A stretch of 64,000 nt of DNA, taken from NCBI GenBank assembly GCA_022376925.1, contig JAIOJX010000032.1, forward strand, positions 199,574,939 through 199,638,938, given 5' to 3'. Position numbers and translations under genes: made by a program. Shown one piece after another: positions 1 through 11,309 of this stretch (positions are counted from its first letter, which is position 1; each line of letters starts with the position of its first letter). The notes under the pieces are model-generated. The model was not told where the DNA came from, did not search any database, and saw nothing but the letters and a program-made list of their open reading frames with translations. The DNA comes from Tragulus kanchil (lineage: Eukaryota > Chordata > Mammalia > Artiodactyla > Tragulidae).

Positions 1-212
1 TTGGTGTTGCTAGTGGTAAAGAACCCATCTGTCAATGCAGAAGACGTGGAGATGAGGTTTCAATACCTGGGTTGGGAAGATCCCCTGGAGAAGGGGATGG
101 CAAGCCACTCCAGTATTCTTGCCTGGAGAATCCTTTAGACAGAGAAGCCTGATGGGCTTCAGACCATAAGGTCATAAAGAGTCAGACATGACTGAAGCAA
201 CTTAGCATGTAC
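1..212 (+). mobile_element. Bov-tA type SINE (5' end outside window or worn)
   Basis: A tRNA-Glu-like head (box B-like part near 60-80) is followed by the Bov-A body, including the conserved lead into 'ggaagatcccctggag' and the terminal 'gagtcagacatgactgaagc'. Bov-tA SINEs are non-autonomous ruminant retroposons mobilised by BovB machinery. Divergence marks it as old and inactive. Confidence 0.85.
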
Positions 213-1146
213 ACATACAGTTACAAATATCTTATATAGTTCAGCTATAGATATGATTTCTGCAACACTGTATATAATGGCATAAATTGGAAAACAACCA
301 TAATGCCCAATAAAACTGAATTAATCATGATAAACTTTTATTCACATAATGAAATATGGGACAGTAAGCACACTAAGAACTATCAGTTATAGTGAATATT
401 ATTCTTACTTAGCCAGTCATAGAAAACTAAATTTTCAACAAATATTAATTGAACAGAAAGATGTTTCGTGGATGCAGAGATGAAAAGAAAATATTCTAGG
501 CTAAAAGAAGATTCTTTATAAAGACTTCAGTGTTCTCAGTGTGTGATATTGAGCTAAGCTCTTCGGGCCAACAAGAAACAGAAAATTAGAGCACTGATAT
601 TCTTGGCTCAGCTTTAGGATGAAAAAATGAACCTTCGTGGCAGACTCTGATGGATAATTCTGATTCTTTAAATTGAGCTAATATGCCCATTTCCATAAAT
701 CCAGGAACTATCCTACACAGGATTCGCTAGCCCCACCCAATTTATCATCATAAGAAGCACCAGAAAGTTACTTTTGCTGCATAACTGTTTGAATTCTGTT
801 TGAGGTGCAGGTTCCAATTCATAGAGAGCTCTCATTCTAACTAATTCAAATTACATTGTTTGTGATGGACTTGAAATGCAGTGTTCCTTTCCATAAAAGC
901 GATGATTTGTTTCCTCCCAAACATGGAATTATGACCCTTGCTGCCTCCTCTTCATGCCCTTTGGGGAAATTTACTCAGCTTCTCAATTTTTTTGTCTGTG
1001 AAGTGGTTAAGAAGATGAAATGTGCTAACGTATATCCTAAACCTTTAAATCTGCTTCTTAATTATTCATGATCAATCATCTCAATTCTTTACATAATTCT
1101 CAACTGTTATCATCTGAGAGGAATCCTTCATTTTCTGGCTGTTTAG
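1..1146. repeat. Duplication A, copy 1 (cut by window start)
   Basis: This block is repeated almost exactly at 1158-2288, offset about 1144-1155 bp. It holds a SINE followed by about 930 bp in which I recognise no repeat or gene. The second copy lacks about 11 bp in the SINE head and has small homopolymer changes. About 11 unmatched bases (1147-1157) separate the copies. It is probably one locus written twice. Confidence 0.95.
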
Positions 1147-1157
1147 AATTTCCTTTA

Positions 1158-1356
1158 GGTGTTGCTAGTGGTCCATGTCAATGCAGAAGACGTGGAGATG
1201 AGGTTTCAATACCTGGGTTGGGAAGATCCCTGGAGAAGGGATGGCAAGCCACTCCAGAATTCTTACCTGGAGAATCCTTTAGACAGAGAAGCCTGATGGG
1301 CTTCAGACCATAAGGTCATAAAGAGTCAGACATGACTGAAGCAACTTAGCATGTAC
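1158..1356 (+). mobile_element. Bov-tA SINE, duplicate of the one at 1-212
   Basis: Same insertion as at 1-212, inside the second copy of block A. It has a short deletion after the first 20 bases and single-base homopolymer losses near 1230-1245. It is not an independent insertion. Confidence 0.85.
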
Positions 1357-2288
1357 ACATACAGTTACAAATATCTTATATAGTTCAGCTATAGATATGA
1401 TTTCTGCAACACTGTATATAATGGCATAAATTGGAAAACAACCATAATGCCCAATAAAACTGAATTAATCATGATAAACTTTTATTCACATAATGAAATA
1501 TGGGACAGTAAGCACACTAAGAACTATCAGTTATAGTGAATATTATTCTTACTTAGCCAGTCATAGAAAACTAAATTTTCAACAAATATTAATTGAACAG
1601 AAAGATGTTTCGTGGATGCAGAGATGAAAAGAAAATATTCTAGGCTAAAAGAAGATTCTTTATAAAGACTTCAGTGTTCTCAGTGTGTGATATTGAGCTA
1701 AGCTCTTCGGGCCAACAAGAAACAGAAAATTAGAGCACTGATATTCTTGGCTCAGCTTTAGGATGAAAAAATGAACCTTCGTGGCAGACTCTGATGGATA
1801 ATTCTGATTCTTTAAATTGAGCTAATATGCCCATTTCCATAAATCCAGGAACTATCCTACACAGGATTCGCTAGCCCCACCCAATTTATCATCATAAGAA
1901 GCACCAGAAAGTTACTTTTGCTGCATAACTGTTTGAATTCTGTTTGAGGTGCAGGTTCCAATTCATAGAGAGCTCTCATTCTAACTAATTCAAATTACAT
2001 TGTTTGTGATGGACTTGAAATGCAGTGTTCCTTTCCATAAAAGCGATGATTTGTTTCCTCCCAAACATGGAATTATGACCCTTGCTGCCTCCTCTTCATG
2101 CCCTTTGGGGAAATTTACTCAGCTTCTCAATTTTTTTGTCTGTGAAGTGGTTAAGAAGATGAAATGTGCTAACGTATATCCTAAACCTTTAAATCTGCTT
2201 CTTAATTATTCATGATCAATCATCTCAATTCTTTACATAATTCTCAACTGTTATCATCTGAGAGGAATCCTTCATTTTCTGGCTGTTT
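1158..2288. repeat. Duplication A, copy 2
   Basis: Second copy of 1-1146. Its last 175 bases (from 2113) also start the next duplicated pair, so that piece occurs three times (972-1146, 2113-2288, 3290-3455). Confidence 0.95.
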
Positions 2289-2741
2289 AAGATATCTCTT
2301 CCATCTTTGTCCATTCTCTTTAAAAAATGTCAAAATACATACATATCAAAAAAAAACAGAGTTTTCAAGCACAACTTTCAAAGTCTTTCCTCCATGCATG
2401 TTCAACAATCCCCTGAGGCCCAGGTGCATTCTAAGTAGGATCTTCAGGGGCAGATTGAGGCAGGGACAGCAAGACAAAGAGATGAAGTGAGGGAGTTGAG
2501 AGGGGAAATCTATACGATTATTTCAATTTGGGCACTGGCTCAACCTCAAAGTGATCTCCTTCTCAGTGTTCCATCTCAACTCCATCTCCTCACTTGCCCC
2601 TGTTCTGAACCCTGCTGCAAAAACCCTATCTTGACATCAATTGTTATTCTGATGTATTAATATGATGCCTTAAGAGAAGCAATCTCTCTTTTGAAATGCC
2701 TGCCTTTCTTCAGTCTTTTTTTTTTTTTTTTTTTTGTCCTT

Positions 2742-2956
2742 TGCTGTTGTTTTGCGTAGTCACTAAGTCATGTAAAACTCTTTGCAACCCCATGGACTGT
2801 AACCTACCAGGCTCCTCTATCCATAGGATTTCCCAGGCAAGAATACTGGAGGGTTGAATTTCCTTCTCCAGGGGATCTTCCTAATACAGGGACTGAACCC
2901 ATGTCCCCTGAATGGGCAGGCAGATTCTCTACTGTGGGGCCACCAGAGAAGCCCCT
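2742..2956 (-). mobile_element. Bov-tA SINE, antisense
   Basis: Reads as the reverse complement of the Bov-tA body and tRNA head, ending in the head-derived 'gccaccagagaagcccc'. The poly-T just upstream (2718-2735) is not where the antisense tail is expected, so it may belong to an older element. Confidence 0.85.
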
Positions 2957-3023
2957 TCTTTTGTCCTATAATGCCTCAGATGTTCATTCATCTGCACCTT
3001 TTTTGTTGTCGTTCTACAAGCTA

Positions 3024-3180
3024 GTGTTTCTCAAAGAGAAGTCTGTGGACTGGCCACATCAAAGGCACTGAGGGTAGAGGAACTTAGATTTCTGAGCTCC
3101 ACACCAGATGGAAGGAATGAATCTCCTGCTCAGGAATTCACATTTATAAAGGAATCCCAGGTGACACTAAGATGCACTAA
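3024..3180 (-). mobile_element. MER5-like hAT fragment
   Basis: The order 'tttctcaaag ... gtggac ... catc' followed by 'ttagatttctgagctcc' resembles the antisense of the short non-autonomous hAT family MER5. It is degenerate, and assignment is by general resemblance only. It is repeated at 4191-4347. Confidence 0.45.
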
Positions 3181-3907
3181 ATCCTGAGAACTATATTCTA
3201 AGTCATGATATGCAGTGATGGATACAAGGCAGTGATTTGTGAGCAATGTCCCATTGATACAATGGGTGGAAAATACTTTCAAAGCTCAAATTTACTCAGC
3301 TTCTCAATTTTTTGTCTGTGAAGTGGTTAAGAAGATGAAATGTGCTAACGTATATCCTAAACCTTTAAATCTGCTTCTTAATTATTCATCCCCAATTCTT
3401 TACATAATTCTCAACTGTTATCATCTGAGAGGAATCCTTCATTTTCTGGCTGTTTAAGATATCTCTTCCATCTTTGTCCATTCTCTTTAAAAAATGTCAA
3501 AATACATACATATCAAAAAAAAACAGAGTTTTCAAGCACAACTTTCAAAGTCTTTCCTCCATGCATGTTCAACAATCCCCTGAGGCCCAGGTGCATTCTA
3601 AGTAGGATCTTCAGGGGCAGATTGAGGCAGGGACAGCAAGACAAAGAGATGAAGTGAGGGAGTTGAGAGGGGAAATCTATACGATTATTTCAATTTGGGC
3701 ACTGGCTCAACCTCAAAGTGATCTCCTTCTCAGTGTTCCATCTCAACTCCATCTCCTCACTTGCCCCTGTTCTGAACCCTGCTGCAAAAACCCTATCTTG
3801 ACATCAATTGTTATTCTGATGTATTAATATGATGCCTTAAGAGAAGCAACCTCTTTTTTGAAATGCCTGCCTTTCTTCAGTCTTTTTTTTTTTTTTTTTT
3901 TGTCCTT

Positions 3908-4121
3908 TGCTGTTGTTTTGCGTAGTCACTAAGTCATGTAAAACTCTTTGCAACCCCATGGACTGTAACCTACCAGGCTCCTCTATCCATAGGATTTCCC
4001 AGGCAAGAATACTGGAGGGTTGAATTTCCTTCTCCAGGGGATCTTCCTAATACAGGGACTGAACCCATGTCCCCTGAATGGGCAGGCAGATTCTCTACTG
4101 TGGGGCCACCAGAGAAGCCCC
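3908..4121 (-). mobile_element. Bov-tA SINE, duplicate of 2742-2956
   Basis: The same insertion repeated in block B copy 2, essentially identical. Confidence 0.85.
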
Positions 4122-4190
4122 TTCTTTTGTCCTATAATGCCTCAGATGTTCATTCATCTGCACCTTTTTTGTTGTCGTTCTACAAGCTAG

Positions 4191-4347
4191 TGTTTCTCAA
4201 AGAGAAGTCTGTGGACTGGCCACATCAAAGGCACTGAGGGTAGAGGAACTTAGATTTCTGAGCTCCACACCAGATGGAAGGAATGAATCTCCTGCTCAGG
4301 AATTCACATTTATAAAGGAATCCCAGGTGACACTAAGATGCACTAAA
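4191..4347 (-). mobile_element. MER5-like fragment, duplicate of 3024-3180
   Basis: Same fragment in block B copy 2. Confidence 0.45.
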
Positions 4348-4457
4348 TCCTGAGAACTATATTCTAAGTCATGATATGCAGTGATGGATACAAGGCAGTG
4401 ATTTGTGAGCAATGTCCCATTGATACAATGGGTGGAAAATACTTTCAAAGCTCAAAG

Positions 4458-5049
4458 GGGTTTGAGAGTTTGCCTCAAAGGCCAGAGGGCCAGGAAGCAG
4501 CTATGAAGTAGTATACAGTCCTCGGAGATATTCTTACCAGAGTGAGAAAGTCTATAGACAGGCTAGTATATGTAATTTAAGACGGTAGAGAAAGGGGCTT
4601 AGTGCTTTTCCTTCTTTGCTCTCACTCTCCTTTCCTTCTTCTCTCCCCTCCTCGCCTCCCTTCCTTTTTCTAACTTCATACTAAATATATGAATGAATTT
4701 AATAGTCATAATGAACACTGAAGCTTGTGCATTAATCTCCTGCTCATATGCATTATGTTCTGCTTTTCTAATTAGGTAATCAAGTTATTAACTATGCCTA
4801 ATATTTGTATGCTTGCTTATTAACATTCATTGAAAACCAAATGTTTTCCATTGATAAAAAAAAAGAAAGGAATCCATAGTTACAGCCTAGAAAGCATCAT
4901 CATGGTGCTCATGACAATGACTTAGTAGAATGGGGCTGGAAAGGCAGAGCTTTCAGCAGAGGGTAGAAACAGTTAGCATTCTAGAACATCGACAGTTTTT
5001 CAGGCTAGCCTTTGAATATCTGCATATTTCAGCTCCACCCTGTGATGCC
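4458..5049. other. Non-duplicated spacer, no gene seen
   Basis: Present once. It includes a pyrimidine-rich tract (about 4607-4670) and AT-rich sequence. I recognise no repeat family or credible exon. Confidence 0.6.
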
Positions 5050-5180
5050 AGTACTAGTTAATCCTTAGTTGTCATTTACAGTCAGGGAGAGAAGGGCCTT
5101 TGGCACTGCCACACAGTGAGTAATTGGCCAAGGCAGTCTGTGAACCCATGTGGTCTGGTTCCAGAGTCCACTCTCTTATC
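5050..5180 (-). mobile_element. MIR SINE fragment
   Basis: Reads like antisense MIR: 'catttacag', then an acid/purine-rich stretch, 'cacacagtgagtaattggcc', then 'gtgaacccatgtggtctg' and 'ccagagtcc'. It is an ancient mammalian tRNA-derived SINE, too diverged for subfamily assignment. Confidence 0.6.
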
Positions 5181-5411
5181 TCGAAGACTCAGTGATCACC
5201 TCCTCCAAAGAAAACTTCTCATCTAGAACACGGGGATATGATATTACCTGCCTCAAAAAGCTGCAATGAAGATTAATACACGGAAATTCTTTACCAGAAT
5301 ATCTGTCATAGGAGTACCATATATGTATCTACTATCAGCCATTAATATTCATAATTATTAATGGCCCACACAATTAGGACTGATGTAACTATGCATGCTT
5401 GCCTGTGTGTA

Positions 5412-5627
5412 TGCTAAGTAGCTTCAGTAGTGTCTGACTGTCCGCAACCTTATGGACTGTAGCCCACCATGCTCTTCTGTCCATGGAATTCTATAAGCAA
5501 ATATACTGGAGTGGCTTGCCATGCCCTCCTCCAAGGGATCTTCCCAACCCATGGATCAAACCATCATCTCTTTCATCTCCTACATTGGTAGGTGGGTTCT
5601 TTATCACTAGCACCACCTGGGAAGCCC
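5412..5627 (-). mobile_element. Bov-tA SINE, antisense
   Basis: Antisense body ('actgtagcccaccatgctc', 'tccatggaattct') and tRNA head ending 'accacctgggaagcccc'. The start of duplication C falls inside it, at 5556. Confidence 0.85.
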
Positions 5628-6656
5628 CAGTGTAACTACAATAACATATAATAGTTAATTAAATGTATTATTATTATTTAACAAATAATAATTATTGATT
5701 ATTTAGTATTTAGTGATTATTTATTTTTTTTGTGATTATTTATTGATAGTCATATTTCATTGGATAGTAGTATAACAAAAACATAGGCAGAATAATGAAG
5801 CTTTTTATGAAGGCTGAGTGGGACATCCCTTAAAATGTACTCTTCCAATGCCCTATAAAGAAGCATCTGGGATGCTTGTCAAAAGAAAAAAAAAAAAAAA
5901 AACAGAAAGATAGAGAGATAGAGAGGCTCCAAGAGCCCCAACCAAGACCCACTATGATGAAATCCTCAAATCTGCATATTTAGCAAAGGTCTGAAATGCT
6001 TCTGAACATTAATTTTGAGATTCCTTGATAGACAAAGTCAAAACATGGGAGAAGAAAAAGTCAGCTGTCAAGACAACCTACATATTTCTCTGCATGTATG
6101 AGTTAAATAGCTCTAGTCCTTCCAGGAGGTGGTATTTTTGATTTCTGTCATAAAACTAAATGATTTCTGACTTGATAAAGTTTGCACTTATAATGTAATT
6201 AAATAATTTCCATACCACTGTGCTCTATTAGGACTGGATTAATCCAAGCAATAAAAATACAATAATAATGATGATAGATAATGTTGGATAAAGATGAATG
6301 ATGATGATAATTATGATGTGGTTGATGTTTTACATCAAAATTGTACAGTCCTATTTTCATTAATTCTGTACTAAACTATGGTGACAAGAGTGACTTACAA
6401 ACTTTTTAAACAGCAATTCAGGAGTAGTTCCAAAGGATTTGTTGTCTTTATAATGCACTCTTGTATAGCTCTACCCACCTTTGCTTGTATCTTTGTGGCA
6501 GGGATTTTTAGCCCTAGAATTATAACTTCAAGGTGTATGTTAAAATATGTCCACATTAACAACCATTGAAAAGTAAAAACTGTCTGATAAATGGATCAAA
6601 CAAAACACTCAAAAACACAGAACCACTGTAGGATGGGATTCCCCATCTCCAGTGTA
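5556..6656. repeat. Duplication C, copy 1
   Basis: Repeated at 6678-7779, offset about 1122-1123 bp. It contains the 3' part of an antisense SINE, AT-rich low-complexity sequence (5645-5760), an A-run (5885-5901) and a GAT-rich microsatellite (about 6262-6325). The poly-A run is longer in copy 2. A scar at 6657-6677 resembles nearby 'aaccattgaaaag' sequence. Confidence 0.95.
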
Positions 6657-6677
6657 ACTTAACCATTGAAAAAAAGG

Positions 6678-6750
6678 TCAAACCATCATCTCTTTCATCT
6701 CCTACATTGGTAGGTGGGTTCTTTATCACTAGCACCACCTGGGAAGCCCC
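6678..6750 (-). mobile_element. Bov-tA head fragment (duplicate of 5556-5627)
   Basis: Only the tRNA-head half is present because the duplicated block starts inside the element. Confidence 0.8.
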
Positions 6751-7779
6751 AGTGTAACTACAATAACATATAATAGTTAATTAAATGTATTATTATTATT
6801 TAACAAATAATAATTATTGATTATTTAGTATTTAGTGATTATTTATTTTTTTTGTGATTATTTATTGATAGTCATATTTCATTGGATAGTAGTATAACAA
6901 AAACATAGGCAGAATAATGAAGCTTTTTATGAAGGCTGAGTGGGACATCCCTTAAAATGTACTCTTCCAATGCCCTATAAAGAAGCATCTGGGATGCTTG
7001 TCAAAAGAAAAAAAAAAAAAAAAAACAGAAAGATAGAGAGATAGAGAGGCTCCAAGAGCCCCAACCAAGACCCACTATGATGAAATCCTCAAATCTGCAT
7101 ATTTAGCAAAGGTCTGAAATGCTTCTGAACATTAATTTTGAGATTCCTTGATAGACAAAGTCAAAACATGGGAGAAGAAAAAGTCAGCTGTCAAGACAAC
7201 CTACATATTTCTCTGCATGTATGAGTTAAATAGCTCTAGTCCTTCCAGGAGGTGGTATTTTTGATTTCTGTCATAAAACTAAATGATTTCTGACTTGATA
7301 AAGTTTGCACTTATAATGTAATTAAATAATTTCCATACCACTGTGCTCTATTAGGACTGGATTAATCCAAGCAATAAAAATACAATAATAATGATGATAG
7401 ATAATGTTGGATAAAGATGAATGATGATGATAATTATGATGTGGTTGATGTTTTACATCAAAATTGTACAGTCCTATTTTCATTAATTCTGTACTAAACT
7501 ATGGTGACAAGAGTGACTTACAAACTTTTTAAACAGCAATTCAGGAGTAGTTCCAAAGGATTTGTTGTCTTTATAATGCACTCTTGTATAGCTCTACCCA
7601 CCTTTGCTTGTATCTTTGTGGCAGGGATTTTTAGCCCTAGAATTATAACTTCAAGGTGTATGTTAAAATATGTCCACATTAACAACCATTGAAAAGTAAA
7701 AACTGTCTGATAAATGGATCAAACAAAACACTCAAAAACACAGAACCACTGTAGGATGGGATTCCCCATCTCCAGTGTA
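6678..7779. repeat. Duplication C, copy 2
   Basis: Second copy of 5556-6656. It begins in mid-SINE, so the SINE head appears here without its body (6678-6750), which a genuine insertion would not produce. Confidence 0.95.
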
Positions 7780-8673
7780 TTCCATTTTCAAGTATGATGG
7801 AATGTCTAAGGAAAAGTTACTACTAATGAAAATTATAATATCCCAATTTCTTGCTCAATTCCACCTGGTTATTGCCACTTCCCCACATCAACCATCAAGT
7901 GTCAAGGAAGAAAATATTTCCAGTCCTCAAAGCATAAAAGCAATCTTGGTATCCCAATCTACAATGCCCAAATATTTACTGAATAGAAACGAAAACTGTA
8001 ATGGACATGAATTTGATCAAACTCCAAGAGATAGTGGAGGACAGAGGAGCCTGGTGTGCTGCAGTCCATGGAGTGGCCAAGAGTCAGACATGACTTACTG
8101 ACTGAACAACAAAAGAAAATTGTTGGTAATGATGTTCAGAGAGAAGAATTTGATTTCTCCTGCCAAGAATTGCCACAGGGAAGCAGTCGGTACATAAATG
8201 ACATTGTGCGTGTATCTGTACCCAGTCTCATATGTGTTATGGTTTGGGGACTGTCCAAAAAGCAGTGCTTTCTAAGGAGACAGCTAAAAGGGAACTTGGA
8301 TGCATGCCCTTCATTTCCTTCCTTGTGTATAAATACCTCCACCTGTGCCAGGAGAGGAACCCAGAAGGACGGCAGAAGTGCTGTTCCTCACTATCTACCC
8401 AGCAGCTGCTCAGTTTTCACTGACAACCACTGGAGGTAGCCCACAAGAAATGTGCCTGCAACTCTGTAATTGATGATGACTTAACATATGAAAATAAGCA
8501 TATTCAGACAGTATTTCACAAGAAAACAAAGAACAGTCAATACTAGCAAAATCCGTTTCTCTTTTGCCAAGATTTTGCTGGTGGTTTGTTTGGGTAGCAA
8601 ATGCTTCTTTTTATACCCAACTCTTAGCTGACTGCTGCATATTGATAAATACATGGATACATTTTTCTAAATG
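7647..8673. repeat. Duplication D, copy 1
   Basis: Repeated at 8727-9753, offset 1080 bp, with no differences that I see. Between the copies lies a 53-base scar (8674-8726) that reads as a compressed, error-rich version of 7548-7646: matching words such as 'ggagtagttccaaaggatt' and 'tagccc' occur in the same order with pieces missing. Confidence 0.95.
8010..8112 (+). mobile_element. Bov-A / BovB 3'-end fragment
   Basis: Reads 'gaggacagaggagcctgg', 'gctgcagtccatgg', 'gagtcagacatgactta', then 'actgaacaacaa', the usual 3' end of Bov-A and BovB-related elements. There is no tRNA head. Repeated at 9090-9192. Confidence 0.7.
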
Positions 8674-8726
8674 GAGTAGTTCCAAAGGATTGTGCTTTAT
8701 TGTTTAGCCCCTTTAGGATTTTAAAA

Positions 8727-9753
8727 AACTTCAAGGTGTATGTTAAAATATGTCCACATTAACAACCATTGAAAAGTAAAAACTGTCTGATAAATGGATC
8801 AAACAAAACACTCAAAAACACAGAACCACTGTAGGATGGGATTCCCCATCTCCAGTGTATTCCATTTTCAAGTATGATGGAATGTCTAAGGAAAAGTTAC
8901 TACTAATGAAAATTATAATATCCCAATTTCTTGCTCAATTCCACCTGGTTATTGCCACTTCCCCACATCAACCATCAAGTGTCAAGGAAGAAAATATTTC
9001 CAGTCCTCAAAGCATAAAAGCAATCTTGGTATCCCAATCTACAATGCCCAAATATTTACTGAATAGAAACGAAAACTGTAATGGACATGAATTTGATCAA
9101 ACTCCAAGAGATAGTGGAGGACAGAGGAGCCTGGTGTGCTGCAGTCCATGGAGTGGCCAAGAGTCAGACATGACTTACTGACTGAACAACAAAAGAAAAT
9201 TGTTGGTAATGATGTTCAGAGAGAAGAATTTGATTTCTCCTGCCAAGAATTGCCACAGGGAAGCAGTCGGTACATAAATGACATTGTGCGTGTATCTGTA
9301 CCCAGTCTCATATGTGTTATGGTTTGGGGACTGTCCAAAAAGCAGTGCTTTCTAAGGAGACAGCTAAAAGGGAACTTGGATGCATGCCCTTCATTTCCTT
9401 CCTTGTGTATAAATACCTCCACCTGTGCCAGGAGAGGAACCCAGAAGGACGGCAGAAGTGCTGTTCCTCACTATCTACCCAGCAGCTGCTCAGTTTTCAC
9501 TGACAACCACTGGAGGTAGCCCACAAGAAATGTGCCTGCAACTCTGTAATTGATGATGACTTAACATATGAAAATAAGCATATTCAGACAGTATTTCACA
9601 AGAAAACAAAGAACAGTCAATACTAGCAAAATCCGTTTCTCTTTTGCCAAGATTTTGCTGGTGGTTTGTTTGGGTAGCAAATGCTTCTTTTTATACCCAA
9701 CTCTTAGCTGACTGCTGCATATTGATAAATACATGGATACATTTTTCTAAATG
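8727..9753. repeat. Duplication D, copy 2
   Basis: Second copy of 7647-8673; it then runs into single-copy sequence at 9754. Confidence 0.95.
9090..9192 (+). mobile_element. Bov-A fragment, duplicate of 8010-8112
   Basis: Same fragment in block D copy 2. Confidence 0.7.
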
Positions 9754-9818
9754 AACCTTGGAATTACTAGTAAAATCCTTCACCTTCCTTGGCAACTGTT
9801 GCCATTTAAAGCATTTAT

Positions 9819-10204
9819 CGGGGCTTCCCCTGGTGGTCCAGTGGGTAAGGACACTGCCTTGCAGTGCAAGGGGCACCGGTTCAATCTCTGGCCTGGGAAG
9901 ATCCCACGTGCCGCCGAGCGGCTGGACCTATGTGTCCAATTACCAAGCCGGAGCTCTGGAGCGCATGCGCCCAGAGCCAGTGCTCCGCGACAACAGAGGC
10001 CACTGTGATGGGAGGCCCACAGGAGCCAAAGAACAAAGATGGATGAAAACAGACAAATGAAAGACCAATAGAAGTGGCCTGCCTGCTCCCCTCCATCCCC
10101 AACCTGAACCCTGCCCAAAAATAAATAAATACATAATAATAATAAAAAAAAGAGTTCAACTTCATTCTTTAAAAAAATAAAATAAAATAAAATAAATAAA
10201 AAAT
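9819..10204 (+). mobile_element. CHR-like tRNA SINE, full length with target-site duplication
   Basis: Starts 'cggggcttcccctggtgg' with a tRNA-Glu-like head carrying A- and B-box-like parts. A CHR-type body follows (about 9900-10015), then an unusual about 110 bp 3' unit (10018-10130) and an A/AAATA-rich tail. The 11 bp 'aaagcatttat' flanks it at 9808-9818 and 10205-10215, so the ends are well defined. The same 3' unit recurs antisense at 24170-24265. Confidence 0.88.
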
Positions 10205-10275
10205 AAAGCATTTATTGGAAGAGGAAGGTAGACAGAGTGAGGCAGACAGAGGTAAAGAAATTTAGAAAAAAAAAG

Positions 10276-11309
10276 AAAGAAATAATAATAGGAGCCCCTG
10301 TACCAGAGCAAGGAAAAGAAGTTTTACAATTAGAAATGTAACTAAAACCATTGTTTCTCCTTTTTAAAGCAATATTTAGCAACTGATGGAAACTCTTGTA
10401 ATAGAATTTTTTTTCTGTGTATCTTATCATTTACTTGTTAATGCTAGAAACATTATTTGTGCCTGGAAATGGGAGTGAGCATGGGACATACACAGCAGCA
10501 TACCACAGCCTTGCCTTGGCTCCCAAGAGTCACGCAGTCATCCATATTACTTCCCAGCTGTGTTGGGTGATGCCCCAAAATGGTAGCTTGAACAAGGCTT
10601 TAGCGAGAGTACTTTTACTGCAGAAACATGAAATGCTGTGAATCTGAGCTTTATTTTCCCAGAAAGTCAATTGTTAAATAAATATCGACCAGAGTCCACA
10701 AGAGTCTACCAGTCTAAATATCTACCAGAGTCTTCTTGACATGTATCTGTCATCATAATTAAGCACCTTCTATGTGCTACAAATCTTACCTGTGTATAAT
10801 ATCTAACCCTTACAAGTATCCTTAAGAATGGGCTAAATATCTGTTGTTATTCCTGCTAGACAAGAAGAATGAAAGTTCAGAGACCAAATAAATTGACTAA
10901 TATCACAAAGCTTTAAATAAGACATACTTCAAATCCAAAATACATCATCATATTCTACATGATGCTGTCTTCCAAGGTTAATGGATTATTAGATCCTGGA
11001 GAAAAGTGCTGTCTATGGAAATCCTGATATGCATGTCAGTGGACAACATTGATATTAGGGTGGGAAGATGTGGGCTGGATATTTGAGAAGTTCTAGAGGG
11101 AGTATATACAGGCCCTGCTGCAGAACTCAATGCTCTCTACTGCCCTAATCTGTTTACCTATTCAAAGGGAAGACACAAAAGGCATGCTTATCAAATCTAC
11201 TGATGCCGTCAAACTTAGAAGGACATATTATGTAACTTGGGTATTATGTATATTTATGTGAACCATCCAGTCTCCTGGAATAAGACACATTTAATGAAGT
11301 GAAATAAAT
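10276..11309. repeat. Duplication E, copy 1
   Basis: Repeated at 11310-12345, offset 1032-1034 bp. The copies differ by two T in the run near 10404. It contains a MIR-like fragment. Confidence 0.95.
10760..10980 (-). mobile_element. MIR-like fragment
   Basis: Begins 'aagcaccttctatgtgct', continues through an ATATCTAACCC-like part and a worn 'aagttcagagacc' core, the order of antisense MIR. Repeated at 11794-12014. Confidence 0.5.

Larger units (their letters stand above)
2113..3289. repeat. Duplication B, copy 1
   Basis: Repeated at 3290-4457, offset about 1166-1177 bp. It contains a poly-T tract (2718-2735), a minus-strand Bov-tA SINE and a MER5-like fragment. Copies differ by a 9-10 bp loss near 3389, poly-T length and a few substitutions near 2682/3850. 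Confidence 0.95.
3290..4457. repeat. Duplication B, copy 2
   Basis: Second copy of 2113-3289, joined directly to copy 1 without spacer. It ends where new sequence begins (4458). Confidence 0.95.

Noticed and set aside
8056..8439. 127-codon frame, repeated at 9136-9519
   Set aside because: It begins in the Bov-A fragment and runs into sequence without splice signals. The repetition comes from block D, so recurrence is not evidence of selection.
9819..9900. Functional tRNA gene
   Set aside because: The tRNA-like box A/B sequences here and in the other SINEs are retroposon heads. They lack a full cloverleaf and terminate in SINE bodies.
9780..10211. 143-codon open frame on the - strand and overlapping frames
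   Set aside because: They are translations of the CHR-like SINE and its A-rich tail.
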